A stretch of 64,000 nucleotides of DNA from Ureibacillus terrenus (GCF_006569205.1 NZ_VIGD01000004.1:1-64000), one strand, 5' to 3'. Counted from the first letter of the stretch, positions 18,024-26,998 are shown. Notes: generated by a model not told the origin, from the letters alone. A program made the numbers and translations.

Positions 18024-19916
18024 GTGAGCTCAGTAGCAGTCACAAAGAAAAAGGGCGTGGGTGCGGTTATTTGGGACTATTTAACAACTGTTGACCATAA
18101 AAAACTTGCGGTATTGTACCTATTCTCTGGGCTATTATTCTTTGCTATCGCAGGTTTTGAAGCGCTTTTAATGCGCATTCAACTAATGTTTCCAAATAGC
18201 GACTTTATTTCTGCCGGTACTTTCAATGAGTTATTAACAATGCACGGTACAACAATGCTTTTCTTGGCAGCGACACCACTTTTATTCGCATTCATGAATA
18301 TGGTTGTACCATTGCAAATCGGTGCTCGTGACGTAGCATTCCCATTCCTGAACTCATTAGGATTCTGGTTATTCTTCTTAGGTGCTACATTCTTGCATTT
18401 ATCATTCTTTATGGGTGGAGCACCAGATGCTGGTTGGACATCATATGCATCATTATCTTTATATTCACCTGGTCATGGTATTGACTTCTATGTATTAGGT
18501 CTGCAAATTTCCGGTGCAGGTACATTGATTTCTGCCATTAACTTCATTGTGACAATCATCACAATGCGTGCACCAGGTATGACGTTCATGCGTTTGCCTT
18601 TATTTACTTGGACTACACTTATTTCCAGTACATTGATTTTGTTCGCGTTCCCTCCACTAACAGTAGGCTTGTTCCTAATGTTAGTTGACCGTATGTTCGA
18701 TGCGAACTTCTTCGATCATACAATGGGTGGTAACACAATTATTTGGGAGCACTTATTCTGGATTTTCGGTCACCCTGAAGTATATATCTTAATATTGCCA
18801 GCATTCGGTTTATTCTCTGAAATTATTCCGGTATTTGCTCGCAAACGCTTATTCGGATATTCTTCAATGGTATTCGCGACAATCCTAATCGGTTTCTTAG
18901 GATTCATGGTTTGGGCTCACCATATGTTTACTGTAGGTCTTGGTGCGACTGCAAACGCAATTTTCGCAATAGCAACAATGGCGATTGCCGTTCCAACAGG
19001 TATGAAAGTGTTCAACTGGATTTTGACAATTTGGGGCGGTTCTATTAAAGTTACTGTACCAATGATTTACGCATTAGGATTCATCCCATCCTTCGTTGCT
19101 GGTGGGGTAACAGGTGTAATGCAGGCAACTGCACCACTTGACTATCAATTACACGACTCATACTTTATCGTTGCCCACTTCCACTACGTTATCGTTGGTG
19201 GTATCGTAACGGCTATCTTTGCATCATTCCATTTCTATTGGCCGTTATTATTTAACCGTGCATTAAATGAGAAATTAGGTTATTTAACATTCTGGATTTT
19301 CTTTACAGGATTCCATTTAACATTCTTTGTACAACACTTCCTTGGATTAATGGGTATGCCACGCCGCGTATTCACATATATGGAAGGTCAAGGTTGGGAT
19401 TTATTCAACTTCATTTCTTCCATCGGTGCGATTATGATGGCTGTTGGTGTTCTATTAATGGTAGTGAACATGCTATTATCAATTAAATCTAAACCAGTAA
19501 ACTGCAGAGATTACTGGGGAGACGGACGTTCACTTGAATGGGCAATCCAAACACCTATCCCATTCTACAACTTTAAACAACTTCCACTTATCCGTGGATT
19601 TGACGCATATTGGATTGAAAAACAAGAAGGAAATACTGAAGGTATGACATATGCGGAGCCTCTTGGCGACATTCATATGCCTAACAACTCCATCTTGCCG
19701 TTCATTATGTCATTAGGATTATTCATTGCGGCATTTGGTGCATTATATCATCCGGACGGTGTATCTTGGTCAATTCCTGTAATGGTGATCGGTCTTGGTA
19801 TTACAGTTCTTGCCATGATCATCCGTTCAGTGAAAGACGATTTGGGTTATCATTTACACAAAGAGGAAATCTTGGCAATTGAAGAAGAGCTTTATGGAAA
19901 AGGGGGAAATAACTAA
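18024..19916 (+). CDS. ctaD: Cytochrome caa3 oxidase subunit I
   Basis: Catalytic proton-pumping subunit carrying low-spin heme A and the heme A3-CuB centre. The 630 residues include MHGTTM (heme ligand His), GHPEVYILILPAFG (CuB His and the His-Tyr cross-link), WAHHMF (two CuB His) and AHFHYVIVGG (two heme His). It starts at GTG 18024 behind GGAGG. Third positions differ from the flanking genes, with codon use suggesting high expression. It overlaps ctaE by one base (TAATG). Confidence 0.97.
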   Translation: MSSVAVTKKKGVGAVIWDYLTTVDHKKLAVLYLFSGLLFFAIAGFEALLMRIQLMFPNSDFISAGTFNELLTMHGTTMLFLAATPLLFAFMNMVVPLQIGARDVAFPFLNSLGFWLFFLGATFLHLSFFMGGAPDAGWTSYASLSLYSPGHGIDFYVLGLQISGAGTLISAINFIVTIITMRAPGMTFMRLPLFTWTTLISSTLILFAFPPLTVGLFLMLVDRMFDANFFDHTMGGNTIIWEHLFWIFGHPEVYILILPAFGLFSEIIPVFARKRLFGYSSMVFATILIGFLGFMVWAHHMFTVGLGATANAIFAIATMAIAVPTGMKVFNWILTIWGGSIKVTVPMIYALGFIPSFVAGGVTGVMQATAPLDYQLHDSYFIVAHFHYVIVGGIVTAIFASFHFYWPLLFNRALNEKLGYLTFWIFFTGFHLTFFVQHFLGLMGMPRRVFTYMEGQGWDLFNFISSIGAIMMAVGVLLMVVNMLLSIKSKPVNCRDYWGDGRSLEWAIQTPIPFYNFKQLPLIRGFDAYWIEKQEGNTEGMTYAEPLGDIHMPNNSILPFIMSLGLFIAAFGALYHPDGVSWSIPVMVIGLGITVLAMIIRSVKDDLGYHLHKEEILAIEEELYGKGGNN

Positions 19917-20539
19917 TGTTGGATACTAAATTCACCCCTCAAACTTGGCCTGAACATCCTGAACAGGTTACGCAAGAAGGCAAAAATAAGTACGTTGGGA
20001 TTTGGATTTTCATCTGTAGCGATATTGTGCTATTCGCAAGTTTATTTGCGACATACATTTCTTTGAGAAACAGAGGTCCAGCGGGAATGGAGTTCACTTC
20101 CCAGGAACTGTTTGAACTGCCTTTGGCATTCGTCATGACGATGTTCCTTTTAACTTCTTCCCTGACATCCGTCATCGCGATGTATCATTTGAAAAACTAT
20201 AACTTCAAAGGCGTTCAACTTTGGACTTTGGCGACAGTGCTTCTTGGTCTAGGCTTCCTTGCCCTTGAAATTTATGAGTTCTATCACTATGTGCACATTG
20301 GATTCGGTTACACTCAATCCGCATTCTCTTCTGCTTTCTTTACGCTTGTGGGAACGCACGGATTGCACGTAATCATCGGATTGGTTTGGATGCTTTGTTT
20401 GGTATTCCGCAATGCGAAACGTGGATTAAATCTCTACAACGCGCCAAAATATTTTGTAGCGTCTATCTACTGGCACTTTATCGACGTTGTATGGGTATTT
20501 ATCTTCACGGTAGTTTACCTCATGGGGGTGTTAGGATAA
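19916..20539 (+). CDS. ctaE: Cytochrome caa3 oxidase subunit III
   Basis: A 207-residue membrane subunit with five helices, the heme-copper oxidase subunit III fold, containing GIWIFICSDIVLFASLF near the start and GTHGLHVIIGLVWM in the last third. It stabilises subunit I and its proton uptake. Start and stop codons abut the neighbouring subunit genes (TAATG before, one base after), showing translational coupling in ctaCDEF. Confidence 0.95.
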   Translation: MLDTKFTPQTWPEHPEQVTQEGKNKYVGIWIFICSDIVLFASLFATYISLRNRGPAGMEFTSQELFELPLAFVMTMFLLTSSLTSVIAMYHLKNYNFKGVQLWTLATVLLGLGFLALEIYEFYHYVHIGFGYTQSAFSSAFFTLVGTHGLHVIIGLVWMLCLVFRNAKRGLNLYNAPKYFVASIYWHFIDVVWVFIFTVVYLMGVLG

Positions 20540-20540
20540 T

Positions 20541-20882
20541 ATGAGTCACGACACTGAGATTCAAGGCAGAAGCCAGGCCGAATATGAATTTGGCCGCAGA
20601 AAAAGCGCAGAAAAGATGCGCAAGCAGGTCATCAATTTTGCGATCATGATTTTCCTAACGTTTATTGCTTTTGCAACAGTTGTTGCGGATTTTGCACCGA
20701 CATTCATTAAACCGATCATCCTATTGTTGGCCGGAATTCAAGTTGTCTTGCAACTTTATTCCTTCATGCATATGGATGAAAAAGAAGCTCCATACATCGG
20801 TGTCATTTCCACATTTGTATGGGTTGGTGCGATTATTGCATTCACATTCTTCTTAGCATTTAACACTATTATTTGGTGGTAA
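20541..20882 (+). CDS. ctaF: Cytochrome caa3 oxidase subunit IV
   Basis: A 113-residue protein with three hydrophobic segments and the subunit IV motif QLYSFMHMDEKE. It is the small last subunit of the bacterial caa3 oxidase. It starts two bases after ctaE and is followed by a hairpin that ends the ctaCDEF unit. Confidence 0.92.
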   Translation: MSHDTEIQGRSQAEYEFGRRKSAEKMRKQVINFAIMIFLTFIAFATVVADFAPTFIKPIILLLAGIQVVLQLYSFMHMDEKEAPYIGVISTFVWVGAIIAFTFFLAFNTIIWW

Positions 20883-20887
20883 TGCGA

Positions 20888-20926
20888 AAAATGGCTGTCT
20901 AGAATTTTCTAGGCAGCCATTATTAT
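20888..20926 (+). terminator. Terminator after ctaF
   Basis: ATGGCTGTCTAGA pairs with TCTAGGCAGCCAT (one G-U), followed by TATTATAT. The tail is weak, so some readthrough into ctaG is likely. Confidence 0.65.
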
Positions 20927-21063
20927 ATGTTTGAAGCTTATATAAAATATCATATTTTCTTCAAAAAGATGCATTGAAACCTCAGAATATCAGGAAAAAT
21001 AATGATATAATGTCATTAGAACTGTGCACTAATTACATCACTACTTTATTAAGGAGCGATATT

Positions 21064-21996
21064 ATGCCTTTAAGTATATTCGGGTTTCAAGCATTGTGGA
21101 GCCCTTACATGATTGGAACCCTGATTTTCATCATCATCGTCTATTTTCTTTATACTACCCGTTGGAGAAAGGAATTCAAGGAAAGCGAGCCGTTGAAAAA
21201 GAAGGAAGCTATTTACTTCCTTATGGGAATTTTGCTTTTGTATATCGTCAAAGGTTCGCCCATTGACTTAATGTCGAATATCACATTTACGATGCATATG
21301 GTCCAAATGGCCTTTTATCTATTATTGGTTCCGCTCTTCTTTATCAAGGGAATTCCTTGGTGGATTTGGAAAGTTGTAGTGGAGTTCCCGGTGGTCGACA
21401 AAATTTTTAAAGCGCTCACCAATCCGGTGGTGGCGGTTTTGGGGTTTGCATTATCATTTTCGGTTTACCATATACCGTTAGTGTTTGATTTCATCAAAAT
21501 TGATGAAACTTTGCACGGGCTTGCCAGCCTTGCTTTGTTTTTGTCAGCCTTCTTTATGTATTGGCCATTGGTGAATGAAGTTCCGGGCCAGAAAAAATTG
21601 AAAGGGTTGTACAAAATCGGGTATATTATCGCAACGGCCGTTGTCATTACCCCTGCATGTGCTTTAATTATTTTTACAAAAGATCCTTTATATGCAACTT
21701 ATACCGAAGGGGAAGCATGGTTGAAGGCAATGGCGCTTTGTGTGCCGGATAAAACATTGGCAAGCATCAACACGACCATTCCATTATCCGGTCCGGAATT
21801 ATTTACGGATTTGACGCCTTTGAGAGATCAGCAAATGGGCGGAGTGTTGATGAAAATCATTCAAGAAATTATTTTGGGAGTCCTTGTATTTTTTGCATTC
21901 CGTGATTGGTGGAGAGAAGAACATAAACTTTCCGAGGAAGAAATTACCGCTAAAGCTTTGCGGGATTTTCAAAACAAAAAAAGAAATCAATTTTAA
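21064..21996 (+). CDS. ctaG: Cytochrome caa3 oxidase assembly factor CtaG
   Basis: A 310-residue polytopic protein of the caa3_CtaG family, with about seven membrane helices and the motifs KGSPIDLMSNITFTMHM and FFMYWPLVNEVP. It is needed for formation of active caa3 oxidase in B. subtilis, probably at the copper-insertion step; this is family knowledge. ATG 21064 has AAGGAGCG upstream; the open frame to 20974 has no ribosome site. The DUF420 gene follows after 22 bases. Confidence 0.92.
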   Translation: MPLSIFGFQALWSPYMIGTLIFIIIVYFLYTTRWRKEFKESEPLKKKEAIYFLMGILLLYIVKGSPIDLMSNITFTMHMVQMAFYLLLVPLFFIKGIPWWIWKVVVEFPVVDKIFKALTNPVVAVLGFALSFSVYHIPLVFDFIKIDETLHGLASLALFLSAFFMYWPLVNEVPGQKKLKGLYKIGYIIATAVVITPACALIIFTKDPLYATYTEGEAWLKAMALCVPDKTLASINTTIPLSGPELFTDLTPLRDQQMGGVLMKIIQEIILGVLVFFAFRDWWREEHKLSEEEITAKALRDFQNKKRNQF

Positions 21997-22018
21997 TTAG
22001 GATAGGGGAATGTGAAGT

Positions 22019-22480
22019 ATGGGTGTACCGATTTTACCAACAATCAGTACCGGTTTCATTGTCATCAGTGCCATCTTGGTGGCCATTGGATGGGGACTGA
22101 TTATAGCGAAAAAAGTGGAAGCGCATAAAAAAGTAATGTTGGCAGCCGGAGCATGTGCACTGATTTTCTTTATCATCTATGCGTTAAGAACGGTATTTAT
22201 CGGAAATACCGCTTTTGGCGGACCAGACGAAGTAAAAGTTTATTATACATTCTTTTTGTTTTTCCATATCATTTTGGCAACAGTGGGCGGAGTGCTGGGT
22301 CTTATAAATATTATTACCGGCTTAAGAGATAAGCTTGTCATTCATCGCCGACTAGGCCCTATTGCCAGCATCATCTGGTTCTTTACAGCCATCACGGGTG
22401 TGATTGTGTATTTATTGCTCTATGTTATTTATAAAGGCGGGGAAACAACTTCCGTTATTAAAGCGATATTGGGATTCTAA
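22019..22480 (+). CDS. DUF420 membrane protein (CtaM/YozB family)
   Basis: A 153-residue protein with four or five hydrophobic segments, an HKKVM motif after the first, and YYTFFLFFHIILATVGG with conserved His in the middle, as in DUF420. The Staphylococcus aureus member, CtaM, is required for a heme-copper oxidase (QoxABCD). Its position directly after ctaG agrees with an oxidase assembly role here. A strong terminator follows. Confidence 0.88.
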   Translation: MGVPILPTISTGFIVISAILVAIGWGLIIAKKVEAHKKVMLAAGACALIFFIIYALRTVFIGNTAFGGPDEVKVYYTFFLFFHIILATVGGVLGLINIITGLRDKLVIHRRLGPIASIIWFFTAITGVIVYLLLYVIYKGGETTSVIKAILGF

Positions 22481-22524
22481 AAAATTAGGGGCTGATGGGG
22501 CAGCCCCTAATTTTCATTTTGTTT
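22481..22524 (+). terminator. Terminator after the DUF420 gene
   Basis: A perfect 14-bp stem, AAAATTAGGGGCTG (22481-22494) with its complement at 22501-22514, then a T-rich tail. Confidence 0.85.
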
Positions 22525-22544
22525 CAAATAATGGATTTCCAAAA

Positions 22545-22574
22545 GAAAAAAGAGGCAATTTTGGTGCCTCTTTG
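22545..22574 (-). terminator. Terminator of the YugN-like gene (minus strand)
   Basis: AAAGAGGCA and TGCCTCTTT form the stem. On the minus strand it is followed by TTTTCTTTT. Confidence 0.7.
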
Positions 22575-22602
22575 AAAGAATATATATGAGATGATAAGTC
22601 CA

Positions 22603-22965
22603 TTACGCAATGCCAAGTTCAGCCAAATCTTTTTTCACATTTTCCAAAATTTCTTCGCATTTTTTCACTAAATGTTTTGGAAATACTTCATCTTCACCGT
22701 ATTCTACACCGTGTGGATAGTAGTATTTACCGAGGGCAGGTTTTAAAATTTTTAGAGAAGCCGTGTTGTTTCCAACATCGCCGGATACTGCAGTGCAGAA
22801 TACACGCAAATAATAACGGCCTTCTTTCACATCGAAGCGTTTGTCGAATGTCATTCGGTCATAGTCCCAACCGCCATGGCATTCTAATCCGTTTTTTTCC
22901 ATTACTTCGACTAGCTTATCTTGGTCCACGATTATATCTTCAATCGTTTTGTTTTCAAAATACAT
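22603..22965 (-). CDS. YugN-like family protein
   Basis: A 120-residue soluble protein of the YugN-like family, function unknown. Recognisable parts are GWDYDRMTFD, GRYYLRVFCTAVSGD and LGKYYYPHGVEYGE. I start it at ATG 22965 because GGAGG lies seven bases upstream; the frame open to 23064 is untranslated leader. It is divergent from ylbC, and a palindrome lies between the two. Confidence 0.85.
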   Translation of the reverse strand: MYFENKTIEDIIVDQDKLVEVMEKNGLECHGGWDYDRMTFDKRFDVKEGRYYLRVFCTAVSGDVGNNTASLKILKPALGKYYYPHGVEYGEDEVFPKHLVKKCEEILENVKKDLAELGIA

Positions 22966-23042
22966 GAATGTTCCTCCTTTTTGATACATCGAACGAATTT
23001 TAACGCATAATTTTATAATAGTGTAAATTTCCGTTAGATTCA

Positions 23043-23081
23043 ATGACAACATTGTGTCATACATTATAAATTTAGTATAAT
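23043..23081 (+). promoter_or_regulatory. ylbC promoter with overlapping ATGACA dyad
   Basis: TTGTGT (23052-23057) and TATAAT (23076-23081) are 18 bp apart, a reasonable sigma-A promoter for ylbC. The perfect dyad ATGACA-N6-TGTCAT (23043-23060) overlaps the -35 and is a candidate operator shared with the divergent YugN-like gene. I do not know the regulator. Confidence 0.5.
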
Positions 23082-23112
23082 GAAATCACTATAGTAAAGG
23101 ATATGGGCTGCA

Positions 23113-24168
23113 ATGAAAACTCTCTTTCGCATTTTGATCGTACTGCTTTTTTGTATCGCATTGATCTATTTTTTTACTTCCGATTCCTCCTATGAGCTGA
23201 AACCGTTGGAAGGTCCAAATTCGAAATCGACGGTCATTCCGAAAACCGAAATTCCAAAGGGTGACGAAGACGCCTCGCCGCGGCCGGAAAGCGGAGTATC
23301 TACATATATCCATCAAGATGATGATAAACTGCTGAAGGATTTTGGCAAACCGGATCGGATAGACCAAAGCGCTTTTGGGTATGAATGGTGGGTATACAAT
23401 CGCGATCCGAAATCTTTTGCCATGTTTGGTGTAGAAGGCGGCAAAATTACCCAAGTCTATGCTACGGGAAAGGCAGTGGACGTAGCGCCATACAAAATTG
23501 GACAATCCCTTGATGATATATACCGGATGACCATCGTAAACCCTGAAATTACCGTCAAGATTGGCGATAATGTTTATACGTTTGCCTTGACCGAATATGA
23601 TATGAATTCCCGCATTTTAGTAAAATTCGACGGCGTTTTTGCCCAGTTATATATAGACCAATTTACGGATTCATTGATTGGGATCCGGTTTATGGATGGC
23701 GAAACCCTTGTGAAACATAGACCATATGAAATGACCTTTGTGGGCGATCTCATTCGGGTGCCAAATTTAAATTCCTATACCATCCAGCAAAGCAATGAAG
23801 GGTATTCGAAACAACTGTTTGATCTTGTCAACGTGTTCAGAAGCAATGAAAATGTACCTCCTTTAATATGGGATGAAGTAGCCGGTGTTGCAGCGATGAA
23901 GCATAGCGAAGAGATGTATACCGAGAAATATTTGTCCCATGATTCGCCAAATTATGGTTCATTGAAAGACCGATTGGCCCATTACTCCGTCACTTATGAT
24001 GAAGTGGGGGAAAACCTGGCCACAGCCTACTTTGATGCCATCGAAGCCGCACACGGCTGGTTCAATTCGGAAGAACATCGACGATTGATGTTGAACGATA
24101 AATTTACCCATGTCGGATCGGGTGTGTTTATCAACTATTATACGCAAATCTTTTTAAATAAACCTTGA
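23113..24168 (+). CDS. ylbC: YlbC-like membrane-anchored CAP/SCP-domain protein
   Basis: A 351-residue protein with one N-terminal membrane anchor (residues 7-24), a Bacillus-type CAP-associated domain (about residues 65-200) and a C-terminal CAP/SCP domain. The CAP part shows KHSEEMYTEKYLSHDSP, VGENLATAY and HGWFNSEEHRRLML, including the paired His and Glu of the CAP cavity. It is exported and anchored; the role in Bacillus is unknown. Position after the cta block matches B. subtilis ylbC. A terminator hairpin follows. Confidence 0.88.
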   Translation: MKTLFRILIVLLFCIALIYFFTSDSSYELKPLEGPNSKSTVIPKTEIPKGDEDASPRPESGVSTYIHQDDDKLLKDFGKPDRIDQSAFGYEWWVYNRDPKSFAMFGVEGGKITQVYATGKAVDVAPYKIGQSLDDIYRMTIVNPEITVKIGDNVYTFALTEYDMNSRILVKFDGVFAQLYIDQFTDSLIGIRFMDGETLVKHRPYEMTFVGDLIRVPNLNSYTIQQSNEGYSKQLFDLVNVFRSNENVPPLIWDEVAGVAAMKHSEEMYTEKYLSHDSPNYGSLKDRLAHYSVTYDEVGENLATAYFDAIEAAHGWFNSEEHRRLMLNDKFTHVGSGVFINYYTQIFLNKP

Positions 24169-24179
24169 TTCCATAGTTT

Positions 24180-24221
24180 AAAAAGCGAATGGAAACGATA
24201 AGTTTTCCATTCGCTTTTTTA
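24180..24221 (+). terminator. Terminator after ylbC
   Basis: AAAAAGCGAATGGAAA pairs with TTTTCCATTCGCTTTTTT around a short loop. Confidence 0.85.
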
Positions 24222-24249
24222 ATGAAAGAAGAATTTATTGATTTAATCC

Positions 24250-24278
24250 GCATTTCCTTCCTCCTGTTTCCATAGTGT
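24250..24278 (+). promoter_or_regulatory. Weak sigma-E-like promoter before the MurE-like gene
   Basis: GCATTTC (24250-24256), a 14-bp spacer and CATAGTGT (24271-24278) give a partial match to the sigma-E consensus KMATATT-N14/15-CATACAHT (5 of 7 and 5 of 8). It would give a leader of about 38 bases. The match is weak and is listed because it would make the ligase mother-cell specific. Confidence 0.25.
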
Positions 24279-24322
24279 CACATTGTTTTCATGGGCATAT
24301 GATATGGAAAAGGAGTGACACA

Positions 24323-25801
24323 GTGCAACTGGCAGAACTTTTGAAGGATTGGCCATGTACAGTGAAAGGCGGTTCAATTCGGATAGAAGTGCAAGGGATT
24401 GAAGACTACGCCCAGCATGTCAAACCCGGCGACTTGTTCGTAGTAAGAAAAGGAAGAAAATTTGACGGCTACCAGTATATTGATTTAGCCCTTCAAAACG
24501 GTGCTGTAGGAGTAGTCATTGAAGATGAGACGAAACTGGATCAATTAAAATTGCCGGTCCCGGTCATTTGGGTTCCAAACTGTTTGAAGTTTATGTCATT
24601 TGCCGCTGCAAAAATTTACCGATTCCCGGCAGAAGCATTGCAGGTGATCGCCATTACCGGTACAAACGGAAAAACGACGGTCAGCCATTTTATTGGCCAG
24701 CTACTTCAAGCACTACATAAAAAAGTAATGGTCATCGGAACAAATGGCGTTTACATCAATGGAAAAGAGGTTGATTTGGAATACGAACATTTGACGACGT
24801 TGCAGCCGAAACACTTGCATAAAATTTTGCAATATGCGGTGCGTAACCGGGTGCAATACGTTGCACTGGAAGCATCATCCATGGGGCTGGCAACCCATCG
24901 TTTGGATTATTGCGATATCGATATAGGCGTCTTTTTGAATTTGGCGGAGGATCATATTGAAGATCACGGATCCTATGAAAAATATAAGCAATCCAAACAG
25001 ATTCTGGCTCAACTGGCCAAAAGGATCGTATTAAACGGCGATGATTCATTTTGCCGTACAGTAGGTTTGCAATCCAAAAAGAAAAAAACGTATTTTGGTC
25101 TCGGAAACCGGGTCCATTACCAATTGCAGATTTTGGCGGAAGGATTGCAGCATACAACTTGCTGTTTGCAAAGCGATAAAGGGCAAAAAGTGTTTACATT
25201 GCCGTTTGTCGGCGAACACCAATTGCAAAATGTCATTGCTGCCATCACAACGGTCAGCGAATTAGGCTTTCCGGTCGAACAAATTTGCGAAGCGGCAGAA
25301 CAACTGTATTTGCCAAAAGGAAGACTCGAATCCATTCCCAACCATTTGAACGTGTCCATTTATATCGATTACGCCCATACGGAAGCGGCGCTCAGGGCAG
25401 TATTAAAAACATTGAAAAAAACGGCAAAAGGTGATTTGATTGTCGTGTTCAGCTGCGGCGGGGACAGAGACAAACATAAGCGGATCAAAATGGGAGCAGT
25501 AGCAACGAAATATGCGGATATGATTTATTTAACAACCGATAGTCCAAGAAGCGAAGACCCCGTTTTTATTAATTCGCAAATTGCTGCCGGTTTTACCTCT
25601 ACGCAAAAATATGAGATGATTTTGGATCGCCGGGAAGCAATTGAGAAGGCGATTTTATCCGCAAAAGAAGGAGATACCATTCTCATTGCAGGAAAAGGCC
25701 ATGAAACGGATCAAATCTTTAAAGATAAAATCATTTATTTCTCTGACCATGAATGTGTCCAATCCATATTGGAAAAATTAAAAAATAAGGTGGAAGAATA
25801 A
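24323..25801 (+). CDS. murE: MurE-type UDP-MurNAc-tripeptide ligase, displaced, DSPR motif
   Basis: ATP-dependent Mur ligase that adds the third stem amino acid to UDP-MurNAc-L-Ala-D-Glu. The 492 residues have the MurE layout: N-terminal uridine-binding domain (KPGDLFVVRKGRKFDGYQ), the ATP loop [27 protein letters not shown], and a C-terminal domain with CGGDRDK and AGKGHE. The specificity motif is DSPR at residues 406-409, where meso-diaminopimelate enzymes have DNPR and the S. aureus lysine enzyme has DNPA as I recall. GTG 24323 is used because AAGGAG lies seven bases upstream. It lies between ylbC and ylbF, not between spoVD and mraY. Whether it adds lysine (vegetative wall) or diaminopimelate (spore cortex) is open. 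Confidence 0.82.
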   Translation: MQLAELLKDWPCTVKGGSIRIEVQGIEDYAQHVKPGDLFVVRKGRKFDGYQYIDLALQNGAVGVVIEDETKLDQLKLPVPVIWVPNCLKFMSFAAAKIYRFPAEALQVIAITGTNGKTTVSHFIGQLLQALHKKVMVIGTNGVYINGKEVDLEYEHLTTLQPKHLHKILQYAVRNRVQYVALEASSMGLATHRLDYCDIDIGVFLNLAEDHIEDHGSYEKYKQSKQILAQLAKRIVLNGDDSFCRTVGLQSKKKKTYFGLGNRVHYQLQILAEGLQHTTCCLQSDKGQKVFTLPFVGEHQLQNVIAAITTVSELGFPVEQICEAAEQLYLPKGRLESIPNHLNVSIYIDYAHTEAALRAVLKTLKKTAKGDLIVVFSCGGDRDKHKRIKMGAVATKYADMIYLTTDSPRSEDPVFINSQIAAGFTSTQKYEMILDRREAIEKAILSAKEGDTILIAGKGHETDQIFKDKIIYFSDHECVQSILEKLKNKVEE

Positions 25802-25897
25802 AGGAATAACTTGTGAATGAAGGCTCGCAAAGCAAGTATTGTAAATGCAAATTTCATCAAAATTTTGCTATGATAGATGTACAGATTGGAGGAATAA

Positions 25898-26347
25898 ATG
25901 ATGATGATGACATCAGAATGGGCCTTCATTTTAGATGAAGCGGACGTATTGAGCTCCATGATTCTCAATTCGGAACCTGTCCGCAAATACCAAAAAGCCC
26001 GTCAGGCGGTATACGGCGACCGGGTATTGGTTGAGAAGATTGCCGCATTTAACCGGATGAAAGAACAATACGAAGACGTGCAAAGATTTGGGAAATATCA
26101 TCCCGATTATTATAAAATCATGAAGGAAATCCGTAAACAGAAAAGGGAACTGGATCTGAATGAAAAGGTGGCGGATCTAAAACTGGCGGAAAACGAGCTG
26201 CAAGATTTGTTGGATGAAATCAGCCTGATTCTTGCAAAAGCCGTTTCCGAAGCGGTGAAAGTGCCGGTCAGCAACCCGTTTTTCGAAACTTCCTGCCATT
26301 CAGGCGGCTGCGGATCCGGCGGGAAATGCTCTTGTTCTGTTTCATAA
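25898..26347 (+). CDS. ylbF: YlbF, component of the YlbF-YmcA-YaaT (Y) complex
   Basis: A 149-residue helical protein with the block EQYEDVQRFGKYHPDYYK and a Cys-rich tail (CHSGGCGSGGKCSC). In B. subtilis YlbF with YmcA and YaaT binds iron-sulfur clusters and acts with RNase Y in mRNA processing, affecting sporulation, competence and biofilm formation. ATG 25898 is the first of several consecutive ATG codons and follows GGAGGA. A terminator follows, so it is probably monocistronic. Confidence 0.93.
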   Translation: MMMMTSEWAFILDEADVLSSMILNSEPVRKYQKARQAVYGDRVLVEKIAAFNRMKEQYEDVQRFGKYHPDYYKIMKEIRKQKRELDLNEKVADLKLAENELQDLLDEISLILAKAVSEAVKVPVSNPFFETSCHSGGCGSGGKCSCSVS

Positions 26348-26356
26348 ATATTGGAT

Positions 26357-26396
26357 GGCTGTTTGGAAATTTTCCGAACAGCCTTCTTCTTAAATA
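26357..26396 (+). terminator. Terminator after ylbF
   Basis: GGCTGTTTGG and CCGAACAGCC (G-U allowed) with an AAATTTT loop, followed by TTCTTCTT. Confidence 0.65.
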
Positions 26397-26423
26397 AAAG
26401 TTTATTCAATTGCGGAGGAAGTT

Positions 26424-26885
26424 ATGATTTTAGTGAGTTCTTGTTTGGCAGGATTAAAAGTCCGATATAATGGTTCCCACTGTTTGGATGAAAAAATTGC
26501 GAAATTAATTGACGAGAAAAAAGCGGTCGCCGTTTGTCCTGAAGTGCTTGGAGGATTGCCGGTTCCCCGGGAGCCCGCCGAAATCATCGGCGGGGATGGT
26601 TTTGATGTTTTGGACGGAAAGGCGAGGGTCGTAACGAAATCGGGGAAAGATGTCACGGATCATTTCCTGAAAGGGGCCTTCGCCACATTGGAAATCGCAA
26701 AAAATGTGAAAGCGACCCTGGTTGTTCTCAAAGAGAACAGCCCTTCTTGCGGAAGTTCCAAGATTTATAATGGCGGGTTCAGCGGGGAGAAAATCGCTGG
26801 AGACGGGGTGACTTCCGCCTTGCTGAAACGGAACGGTTTTAAGGTTATTTCGGAAGAGCAGTTTATGAAGGAAATCAGTGATTAG
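26424..26885 (+). CDS. DUF523 family protein
   Basis: A 153-residue soluble protein of DUF523, with the family start ILVSSCLAGLKVRYNG, CPEVLGGLPVPREPAEI, and ENSPSCGSSKIY. The conserved Cys residues in SSCL, CPE and SCG suggest a metal or cluster site, but no function is established that I know of. ATG 26424 has GGAGG upstream. Hairpins on both sides make it a single-gene unit. Confidence 0.87.
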   Translation: MILVSSCLAGLKVRYNGSHCLDEKIAKLIDEKKAVAVCPEVLGGLPVPREPAEIIGGDGFDVLDGKARVVTKSGKDVTDHFLKGAFATLEIAKNVKATLVVLKENSPSCGSSKIYNGGFSGEKIAGDGVTSALLKRNGFKVISEEQFMKEISD

Positions 26886-26916
26886 AGGACCCGGTGGTTC
26901 GGGTCCTTTTCATTTT
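26885..26916 (+). terminator. Terminator after the DUF523 gene
   Basis: GAGGACCC pairs with GGGTCCTTTT around a short loop and is followed by CATTTT. Confidence 0.75.
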
Positions 26917-26998
26917 ATATGAACAGGATGGAATATGAATTTGTATGTAAAATTGTAAAAGGAAATATTTGCATTTGGATGTACTCTTTGGCCTTAGT

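Noticed and set aside
24296-24304. CATATGATA as a sigma-K -10 for the MurE-like gene
   Set aside because: A start point seven bases downstream would fall inside the ribosome site, leaving no usable leader, and there is no AC-type -35 at 16-17 bp.
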